The notes below the pieces were generated by a model, which saw only the letters and a program-made list of their open reading frames with translations, was not told where the DNA came from and searched no databases. Source: an uncultured Clostridiaceae bacterium (lineage in GTDB: Bacteria > Bacillota > Clostridia > Lachnospirales > Lachnospiraceae). From it: 56,974 nucleotides of DNA. Shown here one piece after another: positions 33,132 to 42,966 of the stretch. The number at the start of each line of letters is the position of its first letter. Position 1 is the stretch's first letter. The position numbers and the translations under genes were made by a program. The stretch covers positions 1-56,974 of the forward strand of contig CABSIM010000011.1 in assembly GCA_902477765.1 (NCBI GenBank), in the 5' to 3' direction.

Positions 33132-33605
33132 ATGAATAAAGTTATCCTTATGGGCAGATTGACCAGAGATCCGGAGGTCCGCTATTCCCAGGGCGAGCGT
33201 TCCATGGCCATTGCAAGATACACACTGGCAGTTGACAGAAGAGGACGCCGCAGTCAGGACGGAGATCAGGGCCAGACAGCAGATTTCATCAACATCGTGG
33301 CGTTTGACCGTGCAGGCGAGTTCGCGGAAAAATATTTCCGTCAGGGCATGAGAGTGCTGGTAAGCGGAAGGATCCAGACCGGCAGCTACGTAAATAAGGA
33401 TGGCCAGAAGGTCTACACAACGGACGTGATTGTGGAGGACCAGGAGTTTGCCGACAGCAAGGGACAGAGCGACGGCGGATACAGCGCAGGCGGAAGCCGC
33501 GGAAGCTATCAGCAGGCCACGAGACCTGCCCCGTCCAGTGCCATCGGAGACGGTTTTATGAATATTCCGGACGGAGTCGAGGACGAAGGACTCCCGTTCA
33601 ACTAA
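33132..33605 (+). CDS. ssb: Single-stranded DNA-binding protein
   Basis: This 157-aa protein has an OB-fold (residues 1-105; MNKVILMGRLTRDPEVRYS, FRQGMRVLVSGRIQTGSY), a Gly/Ser/Gln-rich flexible tail, and the acidic C-terminal tip DEGLPFN that recruits repair and replication proteins. It binds single-stranded DNA as a tetramer. It lies between rpsF and rpsR in the usual order. Confidence 0.97.
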   Translation: MNKVILMGRLTRDPEVRYSQGERSMAIARYTLAVDRRGRRSQDGDQGQTADFINIVAFDRAGEFAEKYFRQGMRVLVSGRIQTGSYVNKDGQKVYTTDVIVEDQEFADSKGQSDGGYSAGGSRGSYQQATRPAPSSAIGDGFMNIPDGVEDEGLPFN

Positions 33606-33627
33606 ATCCGACAGGAGGTAATTTGAA

Positions 33628-33894
33628 ATGGCATTTAACAAAGGTGACAGAGCCGATTCTTCCAAGGTAAGAAGAGGCGGAATGCATAGAAGAAAAAAAG
33701 TTTGCGTATTCTGCGGTGACAAAAACGGCGTAATCGATTACAAGGATACCAACAAATTAAAGAGATACGTATCTGAGAGAGGAAAAATCCTTCCCAGAAG
33801 AATCACAGGAAACTGTGCAAAACACCAGAGAGCTCTTACAGTAGCAATCAAGAGAGCAAGACATCTGGCTATGATGCCGTACACCTGCGAATAA
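33628..33894 (+). CDS. rpsR: 30S ribosomal protein S18
   Basis: This 88-aa basic protein is S18 (KKVCVFCGDKNGVIDYKD; GKILPRRITGNCAKHQR; RARHLAMMPYT at the end). It binds S6 on the 30S platform. The zinc-type CxxC is partly present (CVFC, with a later Cys in NCAKH), so this looks like the C+ form. A terminator follows 62 bp later. Confidence 0.97.
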   Translation: MAFNKGDRADSSKVRRGGMHRRKKVCVFCGDKNGVIDYKDTNKLKRYVSERGKILPRRITGNCAKHQRALTVAIKRARHLAMMPYTCE

Positions 33895-33956
33895 TCCTGG
33901 AAAACGGCAGCCGGCTTCCGGAGATTTCCGGGAAACGGCATGAAGCAGATTCAGAA

Positions 33957-33989
33957 AGGCACACGGGCGAAAGCCTGTGTGCCTTTTTT
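33957..33989 (+). terminator. Terminator of rpsF-ssb-rpsR
   Basis: A 12-bp stem (33957-33968 with 33973-33984, one G-U) capped by a GAAA tetraloop is followed by six T. Confidence 0.9.
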
Positions 33990-34052
33990 GCTGTTTTCCC
34001 TGTGCCAGAGAACGAAGCGGAATGCCGGCGTGAAATCGCGGTTTCCGTGGTT

Positions 34053-34943
34053 TCACGGGGTACGGATCAGGGACAGGAAACGCCGTGCCAGAGGAGAAAG
34101 AGCCATGCCCTTTTTCTGGATCCATCCGATGTACATTTCCTCGCAGCCGTTCAGAGGACGGCTCAGAATCAGAGAGGCAGAGCTGTCTTCGGAAAGGATG
34201 CCGCTTCCCACAGAATAGGCATCTGTCTGTTCCAGTATACGGAAAAAGGTGCTGCGATCCTGAATATACATGACCTGATCCCGGTCTGCGGCGGGAACCA
34301 GTTCTTCAAGAAAATTGCTGGAGCTTCCCGGCTCCTGATTGTAGAGAAGAAAAGGATAGGGTTTCAGGTCATCCAGAGTCAGGTCTGCTTTATCTGCCAT
34401 GGGATGACCGGCCCGCAGGAACACGTGGGCACCGGCTCTGAAAAGCAGCTGAAAAGAAAGATGCCGGTTTTTCAGTTCCCTGAGGATAACGGCTTCGTTG
34501 CTCTTGGAATAGTAGAGAATTCCCACCTCACTGAGGCCGGATTCCGTGTTTTCGATGACCTGAAGCGTGGTGGTTTCCAGAAAACGGAAGGTATAGGATG
34601 GACCTGCCTCCCGTACCAGACGGATAAAGGCATCGGCGGCAAAATTATAGTGCTGTGCACTGATGGACAGCTCCTGACGTTCCCTTCCCGAAGCGGAAAA
34701 CCGTTCTTCGATGCTGTCCACCCGTTCCACCACGGCCTTGATCTGCTGGAGAAATTCCTGGCCTCTGGGCGTTACCTCCACGCCGTTTCGGCCCCGGAGA
34801 AATATGGGAAAGCCCAGTTCTTCTTCCAGCATGCGGATGGAATTTGTGAGACTGGGCTGAGTCAGATACAGTTTTTTTGCGGCTTCGCTGATGGAAGAAA
34901 AACGTGCCACCATGATGACGTAGCGCATCTGTTTCAGAGTCAT
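34053..34943 (-). CDS. LysR family transcriptional regulator
   Basis: This 296-aa protein has the LysR winged helix (residues 1-60; MRYVIMVARFSSISEAAKKL and TQPSLTNSIRMLEEELG) and a type-2 periplasmic-binding effector domain. It resembles the CysB/CbbR-like group in length and layout, but no specific member can be named. It is divergent from a YitT-family gene, with a palindrome between them, so it probably controls that gene and itself. Confidence 0.9.
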   Translation of the reverse strand: MTLKQMRYVIMVARFSSISEAAKKLYLTQPSLTNSIRMLEEELGFPIFLRGRNGVEVTPRGQEFLQQIKAVVERVDSIEERFSASGRERQELSISAQHYNFAADAFIRLVREAGPSYTFRFLETTTLQVIENTESGLSEVGILYYSKSNEAVILRELKNRHLSFQLLFRAGAHVFLRAGHPMADKADLTLDDLKPYPFLLYNQEPGSSSNFLEELVPAADRDQVMYIQDRSTFFRILEQTDAYSVGSGILSEDSSASLILSRPLNGCEEMYIGWIQKKGMALSPLARRFLSLIRTP

Positions 34944-34989
34944 GTCCGGTTCCTCCCCATGAATCGTGCAAACTTTCAGATTCAGAATA

Positions 34990-35008
34990 CCATAAAAAAA
35001 TATTATGG
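34990..35008. promoter_or_regulatory. LysR-type operator palindrome
   Basis: CCATAA-N7-TTATGG is a perfect 6-7-6 palindrome that contains an ATA-N-TAT core. It sits 47 bp before the lysR start and about 45-65 bp upstream of the yitT -10, the usual place for a LysR recognition site. Confidence 0.65.
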
Positions 35009-35049
35009 AAAACCCTAAATTTAAAATATTTTTCTATAAAAAGGAAGTG

Positions 35050-35058
35050 TGCTATACT
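35050..35058 (+). promoter_or_regulatory. Extended -10 of the YitT-family gene
   Basis: TGCTATACT is an extended -10 element 36 bp before the start codon. No good -35 is present, which suits an activator-dependent promoter. Confidence 0.5.
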
Positions 35059-35093
35059 TTCGCCAGACAAGGAAAAAGAATGGGGGAAGCGGA

Positions 35094-35948
35094 ATGAAAC
35101 AGGAAGAAATCCGGAAGGAAGCCGTTGCAGTGGGGGCCATGCTGGTGGGCTGCGTATTGTTTGCCCTGGGACTGAATCTTTTTATCGTGCCGTCCAATCT
35201 GGTGCTGGGAGGCGTGACGGGAGGAGCCGTGGTGGTCAACAAGCTGTTCGGGATCACTGTGGGCCGGGCCACAATCCTTCTGAATATTCCGATTCTGCTG
35301 GTGGGCTGGAGGATTCTGGGCTGGAAATTCATTGCCAGAACGGCAGTCACTTCCATGGTTCTGGGGGTGGTTACCGATGCCCTGGCGTGGGTAAAGTTTC
35401 CGGCAGTGGATCCGATCCTTTCAGCGCTGTACGGAGGAATTCTGATCGGGGGAGCCATCGGCATTTTTTATCAGTATAACTGGTCCAGCGGCGGGTCAGA
35501 GATTCTGGCAAGAGCATGGGGAAAGGCCACAGGAAAAGGAACCATGGGGCAGGCACTGGCCGTTCTGGACGGACTGGTGGTGGTGGGAGGAAATCTCCTT
35601 CTGGGGGAGCCTGCCAACATGCTGCTGGCCCTGGTGACCATTTTCGTCTGCTCCAAGGCCACGGATATGGTCATTGCCGGTTATGACAAGGGAATGCAGT
35701 GTCTGATCATCACCAAGCGGGGAGACGAGCTGTATCATCTGGTGCAGACCAAATATCAGAGAGGCATGACCTGTCTGAACGGCCGCGGCATGTATACGGG
35801 AGACCCGTATCAGGTGATGATGACCGTGGTGAAGAGAGCTCAGTTTGCCGATTACAAGAAAATGATCCGCCAGGTGGATCCGGAAGCTTTTGTAGTGGTA
35901 AATGAGACCTACGATGTATTCGGGAGAGGATTCAAGGAGATCTATTAA
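35094..35948 (+). CDS. YitT-family membrane protein
   Basis: This 284-aa protein has five or six transmembrane helices in residues 10-165 (LFIVPSNLVLGGVTGGAVVV is typical) and a cytoplasmic DUF2179 domain at the C-terminus (about 215-270; MKQ start, RGMTCLNGRGMYTG). YitT-family function is unknown. The ATG at 35094 is preferred over one at 35049 because the shorter form has GGGGGAAG before it and starts after the -10 element. A LysR gene lies divergently upstream. Confidence 0.88.
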   Translation: MKQEEIRKEAVAVGAMLVGCVLFALGLNLFIVPSNLVLGGVTGGAVVVNKLFGITVGRATILLNIPILLVGWRILGWKFIARTAVTSMVLGVVTDALAWVKFPAVDPILSALYGGILIGGAIGIFYQYNWSSGGSEILARAWGKATGKGTMGQALAVLDGLVVVGGNLLLGEPANMLLALVTIFVCSKATDMVIAGYDKGMQCLIITKRGDELYHLVQTKYQRGMTCLNGRGMYTGDPYQVMMTVVKRAQFADYKKMIRQVDPEAFVVVNETYDVFGRGFKEIY

Positions 35949-36137
35949 GGAAAGCATCCGGAACCTTCACCGGGAAAATTCCGCCGGGAACAGGGCTGGC
36001 AGAAGGGAAGTTTCCGGCAACAGTTCCGGGGCATCGTGGGCTCATTTTCGGAAGAACCGTCTCCACATTTCCGCCTGTCCATGCTATAATAAACATCAGG
36101 AAAGAAAACCTGATTTCAGAGACAGGAGGAAAAGGAT

Positions 36138-37280
36138 ATGAACCTGATGGAGGCAAAAAAGGAACTGCAGACACTGGCTGACAGCCTGAAAGAAGAGTTT
36201 GAGAAGGTTTCAGACCATATTTTTTCCCACCCGGAGCTGGCCTATCATGAAGAGGAAGCCAGGGATGCACTCTGCGGACTGCTGGAGAGCCATGGCTTTT
36301 CGGTGACCAGAGGCGCCGGCTCTCTGCCCACGGCCTTTGTGGCTGAATATGACAGCGGAAAACCGGGAACCACATTCGCCTTCATGGCGGAGTATGATGC
36401 GCTTCCGGGCCTGGGACACGCCTGCGGCCATAATCTCATCGGCACCAGCGCTGCCGGGGCGGCGGTGATTCTGAAAAAGGTCATGGAACAGTACGGCATC
36501 GGCGGAACACTGAAAGTACTGGGAACTCCGGCGGAGGAAAACGGCAGCGGAAAGATCACCATGCTGGATGAAGGCATTTTTGCCGGTGTGGATACAGCCC
36601 TGATCATGCATCCCAACGACACTTCCATCGCGGATGATATCTCTTTTGCGGCTGTCAATATGTCATACACATTTACGGGAAAGCCGGCGCATTCTGCAGC
36701 ATGCCCCTGGAAGGGAGCCGATGCCCTGAGCGCCGTGATCCAGATGTTCCAGGCAGTGGACAGCCAGAGGGTGCATTTCAAAGACTATTCCCGGGTTCAC
36801 GGTATTATCACCGAAGGCGGAACCGTGGTGAACATTATCACTGAGCGTGCCGCCTGCAGATTCAATATTCGGGCTCTGGATTTTTCCTATCTGGAAGAAC
36901 TGGTGGAGACAGTCAACCGGTGCGCCAGAGGCGCTGCCCTCTGTGCCGGTGTGGAAGTGGACATCAGACAGGACGGATATGCCATCAAGGACGTGAAGAA
37001 TGATAAAAAACTGGTGAAACTGGTGGAGAAGAACATGGATCTTATCGGAGAGCATCATATTCCCAGGGATCTGACCCAGGGAATCGGCTCCACGGATGTG
37101 GGCAATGTGACCCATGCAATCCCTGCCGCACAGTTCTATATCGGTCTGAAAGAAGGCATCGGAACACATACGGCGGCCTTTGCGGAGGCATCCGGAGGCC
37201 CCGAAGGAAAACGTGCACTGAACGCAGCCGTGAAGGTGCTGGCCATGACCGGACTGGATGTGCTGGCGGGACAGGAATAA
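36138..37280 (+). CDS. M20-family amidohydrolase, AbgB/aminoacylase-like
   Basis: This 380-aa enzyme has the M20 metal motifs MAEYDALPGLGHACGHN (near residues 88-104) and GTPAEENGSGK, with a dimerisation insert in the middle (TGKPAHSAACPWKGADALSA). It hydrolyses an amide bond, probably of an N-acylated amino acid or a p-aminobenzoyl-type conjugate; the substrate is not fixed. AGGAGG lies before the ATG. It is followed 6 bp later by a lipoprotein gene. A second, more distant M20 gene is present at 43942. Confidence 0.87.
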   Translation: MNLMEAKKELQTLADSLKEEFEKVSDHIFSHPELAYHEEEARDALCGLLESHGFSVTRGAGSLPTAFVAEYDSGKPGTTFAFMAEYDALPGLGHACGHNLIGTSAAGAAVILKKVMEQYGIGGTLKVLGTPAEENGSGKITMLDEGIFAGVDTALIMHPNDTSIADDISFAAVNMSYTFTGKPAHSAACPWKGADALSAVIQMFQAVDSQRVHFKDYSRVHGIITEGGTVVNIITERAACRFNIRALDFSYLEELVETVNRCARGAALCAGVEVDIRQDGYAIKDVKNDKKLVKLVEKNMDLIGEHHIPRDLTQGIGSTDVGNVTHAIPAAQFYIGLKEGIGTHTAAFAEASGGPEGKRALNAAVKVLAMTGLDVLAGQE

Positions 37281-37286
37281 AAATAT

Positions 37287-39596
37287 ATGAAACGACTTGT
37301 TTTTCTTGTGATAAGCGCGATGTGTGTCATTCTCAGCGCCTGCGGAAAACGGACAACTGCCGTGACAGAGGCCGGTAAAGGCCAATGGAGTTTTCCAGAG
37401 GGCGCCGCGCCGGAAAACGAATATGAACGGGCCTTCTGGTATGGGTTTGCCTTGGAGGACGGGGAACGGGAGAAAACGGCGGTTATTACGGAAAAAGAGA
37501 TGACGGAACTGCTGTCCCGGGTCATCACGGCCGGTGGAGGGGACACGGAAGGCTGGGAAAAAATGACCTCCGGGGCCGGTGATGAGGAGATCTTCAGAGA
37601 CTACGGAGCCATGCTTCTGCTCTATGCCGCCGAGCGGATGGACGCCGCTGATTTTACCAACGGCTTTGCGCCCTACCTGATGGGAGGGCGGACGGACGAG
37701 AATTGGGAGGCCTTTGGCACGGATATCCGGGGCGGATATCCCCTGTTCGAAGAGGGGGATGACCGGTGGGACCGTGTCTGCGTTTCTGTCTCAGACCAGA
37801 TGGGCGAGGAAATGAATTACCTGAACGCCAGCCAGAATTATGTCATCAGCCGCCTGTCCCTGATCACAGGAGCACCGTTGCTGGACTTTTCCTATGACAG
37901 TTTCACAATGGAACTGACCCGGCCTCTCACTTATAAGGCTGCGGCTGTGGCGGCAGTACGCCTTTTTGAGAGCCTGCCGGAGACCGCTGCCCGGTTTCCG
38001 GAGGACAAAGCAGCTGATGCCCGGGCAGAAGAGCTGCTTCAGGAAGGAAAGAACCGGCGGGACGCCATCCTTTCTGCAGAAACGGCAATTGTGAAGAGCG
38101 GGACATTTATTCCTGGCGAGACCTATACAGGCACGGCCTACTATATTTCCGCCGACGGAGATGACGGCAATGCCGGCACCAGCCCGGAGACTGCCTGGGC
38201 CACCATTGACCGCCTGAACCGCGCCGGCCTCCGGTACGGTGATGCCGTGTTTTTCCGGCGTGGAGATATCTGGAGGTCAGCGCAGGTGGAAAGCTGCCCC
38301 GGTGTGACCTATTCCGCTTACGGACAGGGGGAAAAACCTGGGCTGTATGGTTCTGTGGAGTGCGGAGGCGGAGGCGAAAAATGGTCTCTGTGGCATGAAG
38401 GAGAAGATGGCCGGAAGATCTGGGTCTATTACAGAGATATGCTTGACTGCGGGGCCATCGCCCTTTCCGGAACACAGGCTGCGGAAAAGGTTCAGCCTTT
38501 CTGGAACGGACAAACCTACCAGGTACTGTCGGACTTATGGTTTACAGATCAGACAGACCAGGCAGCGGCAGATCAGGCTGCCCAGCCGGAGTTTAACCCG
38601 GCGGTGCATCTGACGGAAGATCTGACATTCTTTTCTGATGCCAGCCGCGGTCTGCCGGATACCCTGCCTGTTTATCTGCTGGGCTGGGTGGATACCGGAG
38701 ACCGGGAGCAGTACTGCCTCACTGCTGATGGCCCGCTGTATTTTCGCTGTGACCAGGGGAATCCGGGAGAATTACACAAAGATATGGAGTTTCTGTCACC
38801 CTATGCACCCTTTGACGGGGTTCAGGACGACGTGGTAATTGATAACCTTGCCCTGCGCTTTACAGGGCGGAACCTGTTGTCTGTTGCACCGGAGTGCGGA
38901 GGCGTTCTGGTTCAAAACTGTGATCTGGGCTGGGGAGGGGGCTGTACGGCTTCCTATGGGTTGGAAACCATCACCGGCTATGGGGCCGGTGTCCAGCGCA
39001 ACGGAGGAGTGGGAGGCGCCAGCTCCGGCAGGAACACTTTCCGCAATAACTATGTTCATGAAAGCTATCAGGAAGGGCTGGGACTGGAGACGGCCATTGA
39101 GTTCAGCGGTACGGCTTTTGATGTGACAGACGTAATATTTGAAGGGAATGTGTTTTATCATTGTGCCTCTCCGCTGTTATATTTCAACTGGGATGAGGAG
39201 GCACGGGCGGATCATCAGTTCCGCAGGATCAGTTTCCGGGAGAACTATGTTTTTTACAGCGGCATGTCCAGCTGGACCGACCATGAGCATGTCAACGGAT
39301 CTTTCCTGATCGCCGGCGGACCCAATATGCAGGACGGCACGGCGGAGGTTCGGGACAATGTATTTTTTGCCGCCGGAGACTGTTCTGTATATATCGAAAC
39401 CTATGTGCCGGAATATCTGCCGGATTTTCAGGGGAACTGTTATGCCCAGTTTTCCGACTCCCTTTTCATTTACAGCCTTTCCGCTCCCTGTTTCTGGAGC
39501 GGCACCGCCCAGGAAGGAATCCGGGACCTGCTGGGAGACGGGAGCGGAGAGATTCTGTCCCTTTCCCGGAACCGCTGGGGCGAAGCAGACTGGTGA
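37287..39596 (+). CDS. Large lipoprotein with beta-helix domain
   Basis: This 769-aa protein has a lipoprotein signal peptide with lipobox LSAC (Cys19). Residues 20-270 are helical and unassigned. From about residue 285 there is a domain starting YYISADGDDGNAGTSPETAW, which is typical of right-handed parallel beta-helix proteins, including polysaccharide lyases. Repeats such as NTFRNNYVHESYQEGLG and ISFRENYVFYSGM fit the coils. It may bind or cut a polysaccharide outside the cell, but no catalytic residues can be assigned. The ribosome site is weak. It starts 6 bp after the M20 gene and is followed by a terminator. Confidence 0.7.
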   Translation: MKRLVFLVISAMCVILSACGKRTTAVTEAGKGQWSFPEGAAPENEYERAFWYGFALEDGEREKTAVITEKEMTELLSRVITAGGGDTEGWEKMTSGAGDEEIFRDYGAMLLLYAAERMDAADFTNGFAPYLMGGRTDENWEAFGTDIRGGYPLFEEGDDRWDRVCVSVSDQMGEEMNYLNASQNYVISRLSLITGAPLLDFSYDSFTMELTRPLTYKAAAVAAVRLFESLPETAARFPEDKAADARAEELLQEGKNRRDAILSAETAIVKSGTFIPGETYTGTAYYISADGDDGNAGTSPETAWATIDRLNRAGLRYGDAVFFRRGDIWRSAQVESCPGVTYSAYGQGEKPGLYGSVECGGGGEKWSLWHEGEDGRKIWVYYRDMLDCGAIALSGTQAAEKVQPFWNGQTYQVLSDLWFTDQTDQAAADQAAQPEFNPAVHLTEDLTFFSDASRGLPDTLPVYLLGWVDTGDREQYCLTADGPLYFRCDQGNPGELHKDMEFLSPYAPFDGVQDDVVIDNLALRFTGRNLLSVAPECGGVLVQNCDLGWGGGCTASYGLETITGYGAGVQRNGGVGGASSGRNTFRNNYVHESYQEGLGLETAIEFSGTAFDVTDVIFEGNVFYHCASPLLYFNWDEEARADHQFRRISFRENYVFYSGMSSWTDHEHVNGSFLIAGGPNMQDGTAEVRDNVFFAAGDCSVYIETYVPEYLPDFQGNCYAQFSDSLFIYSLSAPCFWSGTAQEGIRDLLGDGSGEILSLSRNRWGEADW

Positions 39597-39634
39597 CAGA
39601 TTCAGTGGAAGACGCGCGGGGAAAATGCCCCATT

Positions 39635-39685
39635 AAAAAAAGTTACTGAAAGCCGCTGTTTATGCGGCTTTCGGTAACTTTTTTT
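39635..39685. terminator. Bidirectional terminator
   Basis: A perfect-looking stem of about 21 bp with A and T runs on both sides (one mismatch) and a 7-nt loop lies between convergent genes. It can end transcripts from both strands. Confidence 0.92.
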
Positions 39686-39759
39686 GTCCTGATTTCCTGG
39701 AATTCTGTCTGACAGAGGTTCCTTTACGGACGGGAAAGCCTGGAAAAACAGAAAGGGCA

Positions 39760-41481
39760 TCAGAATGAAATACCGTGATAAGCCTTGCGGCCGTCAGGCA
39801 GCAGGACACCGCCGCATCCGTCATGGCGGTTGCTTCCGCATACCTGGAAACGGCCGCCTTCCGTCATGACGCCGTTGACCATGGTGGAAAGGCCGAATCC
39901 GTTCCGGCAGGGCATCATATGATGGCCCATGGAGGCCAGGAGCCGCGCCGTATCCGGAGAGATTCCGGCTTCGTATTCGAGACCCTGCTTCTCTGTGAGG
40001 CAGTTGATGTAGCCGGCCTGGAGGGCTTCGTCAGGATTCATGCCGAAGGCCAGCACGTTCAGAAGCAGCTGAAGAGTCCCCGTAATGATCCGGGGGCCTC
40101 CGGCGGCACCGGCGGTCATAAAGGGTTTTCCGTCCCTGAGGACAAGGGTGGGGCTCATGCTGGAAAGAGGAGTTTTGCCTCCTTCAATGCCGTTGGCAGT
40201 GCCGTAGACAAGTCCCTGGGTGGTCAGGGTACCGGCCTTGGCGCTGAAATCCGAAACAGCATTGTTGAGTATAAAACCATATCCGTCGCACATGACTCCG
40301 GAACCCCAGTAGCTTCTTACGGTCTGGGTCTGGGAGATCATATTGCCGTTTCTGTCCATGATGGAAAAATGCGTGGTATTTCCCTCATATTCTCTGGCTT
40401 CGATACCGGAAGAAGGTGCGTATTCCAGTGCCGTGTCCGGAGAAATCCGGGCAGCGCATTCTTTTCCGTATGCTTTGGACAGGATACGTTCCGTATCCAC
40501 GTTCACAAAATCCGGATCTCCCATGGCCACGGACCGGTCGGCAAACATGAGCTTCATGGTTTCGCAGAGCGTATGGAGATACCGGGCGGAGTTGTGGCCC
40601 ATTTCCCGGAGGTCAAAGTTCTCCAGAATATTCAGCATCTGGATCAGATGGGAACCGCCGGAACTGGGGGGAGCCATGGAGATCAGGTCATAACCCATGA
40701 AACTTCCGGTCACAGGCGGACGCACCTTTGCGGCGGCATGGGCCAGATCGTCCATTTCCAGGAGACCGCCCCGGTTTCTGACACACCGCACCATCTGCTC
40801 CGCCGGTTCTCCCAGATAGAACCAGTCGACACCGTTTTCCGCCGTCAGCTCCATGGTACGGGCCAGATCAGGGTTTGTCACCAGGTCGCCGAAACGGTAT
40901 TTTTCACCGTTTTTCATGTAGGAACGGCGGAACGCTTCGGAATGGGCTGCCGCACGGGCAGTCAGATCGTGTCCCATGGAACCTTCATACATGAATCCGC
41001 AGGAGAAGCCTTCCCTTGCCAGACGGACAGCCGGCTCCGAAAGCTCCTTTAAGGACATGGTGCCGTATTCCCGGTTCAGATATTCCAGCGCCCGGTACAG
41101 AAGAGGAACCGCCACGGACTTTCCGTCAAATTTCTCCCAGCAATCCATAACATTGCCGTCCCTGTCCAGGTACATGTCGCGGAAAGCCTTTGCGGGGGCG
41201 GTTCCCCGGGCATCCAGCGAGAGAACATTTCCCGAACTGCTGTCGTAAAAAAGAGTAAAACATCCGCCTCCGATACCGGAATGATAGGGACCTGTGACAC
41301 CCAGCACAAGAGAAACCGCCACGGCGGCATCGGCGGCATTGCCGCCTTTTTCCAGAATTTCCAGACCGGTTCTGGTGGCATACCAGCTGTTGCTGCTGAC
41401 GCCGCCTCCGGTTCCCAGAAGGAAGGGGCGGTACATGCAGTGAGGCGCCCTGGGCCGGTCAAAAATAAAAGTACGTTCCAT
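39760..41481 (-). CDS. Gamma-glutamyltransferase family protein
   Basis: This 573-aa protein is an N-terminal-nucleophile hydrolase of the GGT family. The autocleavage site and nucleophile Thr lie in EGNTTHFSIMDRNG (near residue 369). PPSSGGSHLIQMLNI, near residue 270, is also typical, as are GGPRIITGTLQLLLN and GGNAADAAVAVSLVLGV. There is no signal peptide, so it acts in the cytoplasm unless secreted atypically. It may hydrolyse glutathione, gamma-glutamyl peptides or related acylases' substrates. It follows rarA by 30 bp on the same strand. Confidence 0.9.
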   Translation of the reverse strand: MERTFIFDRPRAPHCMYRPFLLGTGGGVSSNSWYATRTGLEILEKGGNAADAAVAVSLVLGVTGPYHSGIGGGCFTLFYDSSSGNVLSLDARGTAPAKAFRDMYLDRDGNVMDCWEKFDGKSVAVPLLYRALEYLNREYGTMSLKELSEPAVRLAREGFSCGFMYEGSMGHDLTARAAAHSEAFRRSYMKNGEKYRFGDLVTNPDLARTMELTAENGVDWFYLGEPAEQMVRCVRNRGGLLEMDDLAHAAAKVRPPVTGSFMGYDLISMAPPSSGGSHLIQMLNILENFDLREMGHNSARYLHTLCETMKLMFADRSVAMGDPDFVNVDTERILSKAYGKECAARISPDTALEYAPSSGIEAREYEGNTTHFSIMDRNGNMISQTQTVRSYWGSGVMCDGYGFILNNAVSDFSAKAGTLTTQGLVYGTANGIEGGKTPLSSMSPTLVLRDGKPFMTAGAAGGPRIITGTLQLLLNVLAFGMNPDEALQAGYINCLTEKQGLEYEAGISPDTARLLASMGHHMMPCRNGFGLSTMVNGVMTEGGRFQVCGSNRHDGCGGVLLPDGRKAYHGISF

Positions 41482-41511
41482 ATTGCTCTCCTTTCCGGAA
41501 ATACAGCCCGG

Positions 41512-42843
41512 TCAGACCGGGGTATCCTGCTGCTTCCAACGGAGAATCTGTTCCAGACGTTCCTTCAGGGAAGATTCCCTGCCGCTTTCTGTGGGAAGAT
41601 AATATCGGGTTCCCTTCAGCGAATCCGGAAGGCACTCCATCCGTGCCATTTTTTCCTCCGTATCATGGGCATAAACATATCCTTTTCCGTAATCCAGATC
41701 TTTCATAAGCCCTGTGGGCGCATTCCGTATCACCAGGGGAACCGGCTCCGACAGCATGCCGGAGGCATCGGCTCTGGCGTGTTCATAGGCCATGTACACG
41801 GAATTGGACCGGGGGGCCAGAGACAGGTAGATCACAGTCTGGGCCAGATTCAGGGTGCATTCCGGCATGCCCAGAAAATGGCATGCCTGGTAGGCGGAAA
41901 CCGCCAGGTTCATGGCCTGGCTGTCGGCCAGCCCCACGTCCTCGCTGGCAAACCGGATCAGGCGCCTGGCGATGTAGAGGGGATCTTCTCCGGCCTCCAG
42001 CATCCTGGCCAGCCAGTAAACAGCGGCATCCGGATCGCTGTTGCGCATGGACTTATGGAGGGCGGAAATAAGATTGTAATGTTCCTCGCCGTTTTTGTCA
42101 TACAGCAGGGATTTTTTGCTGATGCATTGTTCCAGGATCTCTCTGGTGACCGTGGTTTTTTCCGGACTGATTTCTCCGTTGGTGACGGCCATTTCCAGTA
42201 CATTGAGAGCGGTCCTGGCATCTCCGTTGGCAAATACGGCGATCATGGACAGAAGTTCATCGCTGATGTCCACACGGAGATAGCCGAATCCCCTGGGGTG
42301 CTTCAGGGCGTGCTTCAGAAGCTGTGTCAGATCGTCGGAAGACAGTGCCTGAAGGACAAAGACCCGGCATCGTGACAGGAGAGCCGAATTGATTTCAAAA
42401 GAGGGATTTTCTGTAGTGGCTCCGATGAGGACAATGCTTCCTTTTTCCACATAGGGAAGAAATGCGTCCTGCTGGGCTTTGTTGAAACGGTGAATCTCGT
42501 CCACAAATACCAGGGTCCGCATGCCGGAAAGGCGGCTCTGTTCCGCCCGGGCCATGACTTCCTTTATTTCCCGGATGCCGCTGGTGACGGCGCTGAAATT
42601 AATGAATTCTGCATGAGTTTTTCTGGCGATGATGCTGGCCAGTGTGGTTTTTCCCACACCGGGCGGTCCCCAGAAAATCATGGAGGAAATCCGGTCGTGC
42701 TCAATGAGCTGGCGCAGGATTTTTCCTTCGCCCAGAAGATGTTTCTGGCCCACAAAGTCGTCCAGGGTTTCCGGACGCAGGCGGCTGGCCAGAGGGGCCG
42801 CCGTTTCCTGAAAGTCAAACAGGGACATCTGTTCCATTTTCAT
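41512..42843 (-). CDS. rarA: Replication-associated recombination protein RarA (MgsA)
   Basis: This 443-aa AAA+ ATPase has Walker A GPPGVGKTTLA near residue 46, Walker B FVDEIHRFNKAQQD, a sensor region, and a C-terminal oligomerisation domain. The N-terminal MSLFDF resembles a clamp-binding motif. RarA acts at stalled replication forks. I chose the ATG at 42843, with AGGTGG before it, because the 16 extra codons to 42891 do not match the family. It is probably in one operon with the GGT gene downstream. Confidence 0.92.
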   Translation of the reverse strand: MKMEQMSLFDFQETAAPLASRLRPETLDDFVGQKHLLGEGKILRQLIEHDRISSMIFWGPPGVGKTTLASIIARKTHAEFINFSAVTSGIREIKEVMARAEQSRLSGMRTLVFVDEIHRFNKAQQDAFLPYVEKGSIVLIGATTENPSFEINSALLSRCRVFVLQALSSDDLTQLLKHALKHPRGFGYLRVDISDELLSMIAVFANGDARTALNVLEMAVTNGEISPEKTTVTREILEQCISKKSLLYDKNGEEHYNLISALHKSMRNSDPDAAVYWLARMLEAGEDPLYIARRLIRFASEDVGLADSQAMNLAVSAYQACHFLGMPECTLNLAQTVIYLSLAPRSNSVYMAYEHARADASGMLSEPVPLVIRNAPTGLMKDLDYGKGYVYAHDTEEKMARMECLPDSLKGTRYYLPTESGRESSLKERLEQILRWKQQDTPV

Positions 42844-42966
42844 ATGATCACCACCTGTTTCCAGTGTACCACGGGCCCGTCCGGGAATCAATACAGGGGC
42901 GGAACACCGGGAGGGAGAAAGGCGGGCTGAAATCCTGCAGAAGTGCTGCAGACAGAATCTGAATAA

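Noticed and set aside
39775..42375. Long plus-strand frames antisense to the GGT and rarA genes
   Set aside because: Both opposing genes have complete family motifs. The antisense frames have none.
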